From assembly GCA_021769025.1 (NCBI GenBank), contig JAETTS010000108.1, forward strand, positions 1 to 7,973: a stretch of DNA of 7,973 nucleotides, in the 5' to 3' direction. This document shows, in pieces, positions 6,506 to 7,973 of the stretch (within the stretch, counting starts at the first letter, position 1; the number at the start of each line of letters is the position of its first letter). Source of the DNA: Enterocloster bolteae. Its GTDB lineage: Bacteria > Bacillota_A > Clostridia > Lachnospirales > Lachnospiraceae. The notes beneath the pieces are model-generated. The model ran no database searches. It was not told where the DNA came from and saw nothing but the letters and a program-made list of their open reading frames with translations. The position numbers were made by a program, and so were the translations under genes.

Positions 6506-6580
6506 CGCAGGAATAATCTTCCGAAGTTCACAGATGGTGTAGAGAAGTACCTTTATGATATGGGCAGGAGGGGTGAAAAT

Positions 6581-6598
6581 ATGGTTGAAGACAGTTGA
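6581..6598 (+). CDS. Possible five-codon leader peptide (MVEDS) upstream of recA
   Basis: ATG at 6581 is followed by four codons and TGA (6596-6598), which sits inside the -35 box of the main recA promoter. A near-ideal ribosome binding site, AGGAGGGG (6566-6573), lies 7 nt upstream, stronger than that of any gene in the window. It could only be translated from a transcript starting upstream, for example at the weak promoters at 6447-6505. It may be a leader peptide, the relic of a lost gene's start, or chance in purine-rich sequence. Confidence 0.2.
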   Translation: MVEDS

Positions 6599-6623
6599 CA
6601 TTTTGGCGCTGGTATATTATGAT
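6595..6623 (+). promoter_or_regulatory. Main recA promoter
   Basis: A perfect -35 TTGACA (6595-6600) and a -10 TATGAT (6618-6623) are separated by 17 bp. The start would be near 6630, three bases before the LexA box, with a leader of about 30 nt. Confidence 0.8.
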
Positions 6624-6632
6624 AATTAAAAA

Positions 6633-6646
6633 AGAACATTTGTTCT
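6633..6646. promoter_or_regulatory. LexA (DinR-type) SOS box controlling recA
   Basis: AGAACATTTGTTCT is an inverted repeat with 6-bp arms (AGAACA/TGTTCT) and fits the Gram-positive LexA core GAAC-N4-GTTC. It lies between the predicted transcription start and the ribosome binding site (GGAGG, 6651-6655), so bound LexA would block recA until DNA damage. Confidence 0.85.
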
Positions 6647-6660
6647 GTTTGGAGGCAGAT

Positions 6661-7692
6661 ATGAATAAAGATGATAAGATGAAAGCCCTGGATGCGGCTT
6701 TGACCCAGATTGAGAAAGCATATGGAAAAGGTTCCGTGATGAAGCTGGGAGACAGCGGAGCCAACATGAATATAGAGACTGTTCCCACTGGTTCCTTGGG
6801 ACTGGATCTGGCCCTTGGATTGGGAGGAATTCCCAAAGGCCGCGTGATTGAGGTCTATGGGCCAGAGTCCAGCGGTAAGACTACAGTAGCGCTGCACATG
6901 GTGGCGGAAGTGCAGAAGAGAGGAGGAATCGCCGGATTCATCGACGCGGAGCATGCTCTGGATCCGGTGTATGCCAAGAACATAGGGGTGGATATTGACA
7001 ATCTGTACATATCCCAGCCGGACAATGGGGAGCAGGCCTTGGAGATCACAGAGACCATGGTGCGTTCCGGCGCAGTGGATATCGTGATTGTTGACTCCGT
7101 GGCGGCACTTGTACCCAAGGCAGAGATTGACGGGGAGATGGGAGAGTCCCACGTAGGTCTTCAGGCCCGCCTGATGTCGCAGGCTCTCAGGAAGCTGACA
7201 GGTATTATCAGTAAGTCTAACTGTACGGTTATCTTTATCAACCAGATCCGTGAGAAGATCGGTGTGATGTTCGGGAATCCGGAGACGACTACCGGAGGCC
7301 GGGCACTTAAGTTTTATGCTTCTGTCCGTATGGATGTACGGAGAACCGACAGCTTAAAGCAGAGCGGAGAAGTGGTAGGGAACCATGTCCGTGTGAAGGT
7401 AGTGAAGAATAAGATTGCCCCGCCGTTTAAAGAGGCAGAATTTGATATCATGTTCGGCAAGGGAATTTCCAAAGAAGGAGACATTCTGGATCTGGCGGTG
7501 AAAGAAAACATTGTGGAAAAAAGCGGCGCATGGTATGCCTACCAGGGAGCCAAGATCGGCCAGGGACGGGAGAATGCCAAGATTTATCTGAAGGATAACC
7601 CTGCGGTGTGCCTGGAGATTGAGAATAAAGTTCGGGAGCACTACGGGCTGAAGCCGTCTGATATGCCGCCGACCGTAGAGGCAGAAGAATAA
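6661..7692 (+). CDS. recA: RecA recombinase, 343 aa
   Basis: RecA forms ATP-dependent filaments on single-stranded DNA, drives homologous recombination and triggers LexA self-cleavage. Seen here are an N-terminal oligomerisation helix ([20 protein letters not shown], 8-27), Walker [10 protein letters not shown] (67-75), the catalytic Glu in DAEHALD (E97), Walker B IVIVD (141-145), loop L1 (about 157-165), loop L2 from [20 protein letters not shown] (195-213), and a short acidic C-terminal tail ending EAEE. Length is typical. I place the start at the ATG at 6661, 5 nt after GGAGG; the frame stays open back to a TTG at 6595, but that TTG is the -35 box and would put the LexA box inside the coding region. 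recX follows after one base, so the two are co-transcribed and SOS-controlled. Confidence 0.98.
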   Translation: MNKDDKMKALDAALTQIEKAYGKGSVMKLGDSGANMNIETVPTGSLGLDLALGLGGIPKGRVIEVYGPESSGKTTVALHMVAEVQKRGGIAGFIDAEHALDPVYAKNIGVDIDNLYISQPDNGEQALEITETMVRSGAVDIVIVDSVAALVPKAEIDGEMGESHVGLQARLMSQALRKLTGIISKSNCTVIFINQIREKIGVMFGNPETTTGGRALKFYASVRMDVRRTDSLKQSGEVVGNHVRVKVVKNKIAPPFKEAEFDIMFGKGISKEGDILDLAVKENIVEKSGAWYAYQGAKIGQGRENAKIYLKDNPAVCLEIENKVREHYGLKPSDMPPTVEAEE

Positions 7693-7693
7693 A

Positions 7694-7973
7694 ATGCAGA
7701 TAACAGCAGTTGTCCCTTTGGATAAGCGGAGAAGCAAAGTGTTTCTGGAAGAGGAACCGGCCTTTGTCTTGTATCGGGGAGAGATAAGAAGATACCAGAT
7801 AGAGGAAGGCGCAGAGTTGTCTGAAGGACAATATCGCCAGATATTGGAGGAAATCCTTGTTAAAAGAGGAAGGGAACGGGCGCTGCATCTTTTGAAGGAT
7901 CGGGACCGGACGGAGGAGGAGATACGAAGGAAGCTGCAAGAAGGATTCTATCCTCAGGAGGTTATTAAGCGAA
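7694..7973 (+). CDS. recX: RecX regulatory protein, N-terminal 93 codons (cut by the window end)
   Basis: RecX binds RecA filaments and modulates their extension and activity. The open frame from ATG 7694 begins MQITAVVPLDKRRSKVFLEE and continues without a stop to the window edge. Its last part, RALHLLKDRDRTEEEIRRKL followed by a GFYPQEVI segment, is the characteristic first three-helix repeat of RecX. The beginning is a variable beta-rich extension usual in Firmicutes RecX. The ATG lies one base after the recA stop codon and has only a weak ribosome binding site (GAGG 12 nt upstream, in the recA 3' end), so translation is probably coupled to recA. The remaining RecX repeats should lie beyond the window. 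Confidence 0.9.
   Translation, partial: MQITAVVPLDKRRSKVFLEEEPAFVLYRGEIRRYQIEEGAELSEGQYRQILEEILVKRGRERALHLLKDRDRTEEEIRRKLQEGFYPQEVIKR

Noticed and set aside
6595..6660. TTG-initiated N-terminal extension of RecA
   Set aside because: It would start at the -35 box and translate the promoter and LexA site; the ATG at 6661 has GGAGG at good spacing and the extension has no RecA similarity.

Overview
The window looks like a chromosomal segment of an anaerobic Clostridia of the Lachnospiraceae type (Clostridium cluster XIVa relatives such as Lachnoclostridium, Hungatella or Blautia). I infer this from the mid-range base composition, the strong AGGAGG-type ribosome binding sites, sigma-A style promoters, a GAAC-N4-GTTC SOS box at recA, the hisS-aspS pairing, and a HisRS of the non-E. 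coli bacterial type. I cannot resolve the genus.

Left part (1-3149): a small pectin-use locus. A minus-strand GH105 unsaturated glucuronyl/galacturonyl hydrolase (128-1294) and a plus-strand GH28 polygalacturonase-type enzyme (1596-3149) diverge from a shared control region of about 300 bp. Neither enzyme has a signal peptide, so both probably finish the breakdown of imported pectin oligosaccharides in the cytoplasm. The control region holds a promoter for each gene, a perfect 12-bp inverted repeat with a 4-nt centre, a second bulged GC-rich inverted repeat, and a tandem 12-bp direct repeat just upstream of the GH28 promoter. At the far left, antisense to the GH105 3' end, is a remnant of a LacI-family regulator (end of the DNA-binding domain plus hinge), cut off at both ends.

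Middle part (3150-6333): hisS and aspS, a housekeeping aminoacyl-tRNA synthetase operon with a 26-nt gap. Its probable promoter overlaps the last codons of the GH28 gene. A strong GC-rich hairpin follows aspS.

Right part (6334-7973): recA, with a textbook sigma-A promoter and a LexA box between the predicted transcription start and the ribosome binding site, followed one base later by recX, which runs off the window. The aspS-recA spacer also holds weaker upstream promoter candidates and a five-codon open frame with an excellent ribosome binding site.

The four housekeeping genes are ordinary. I see no convincing undescribed multi-gene system. The parts most worth a second look are the pectin control region and the LacI/GH105 seam.
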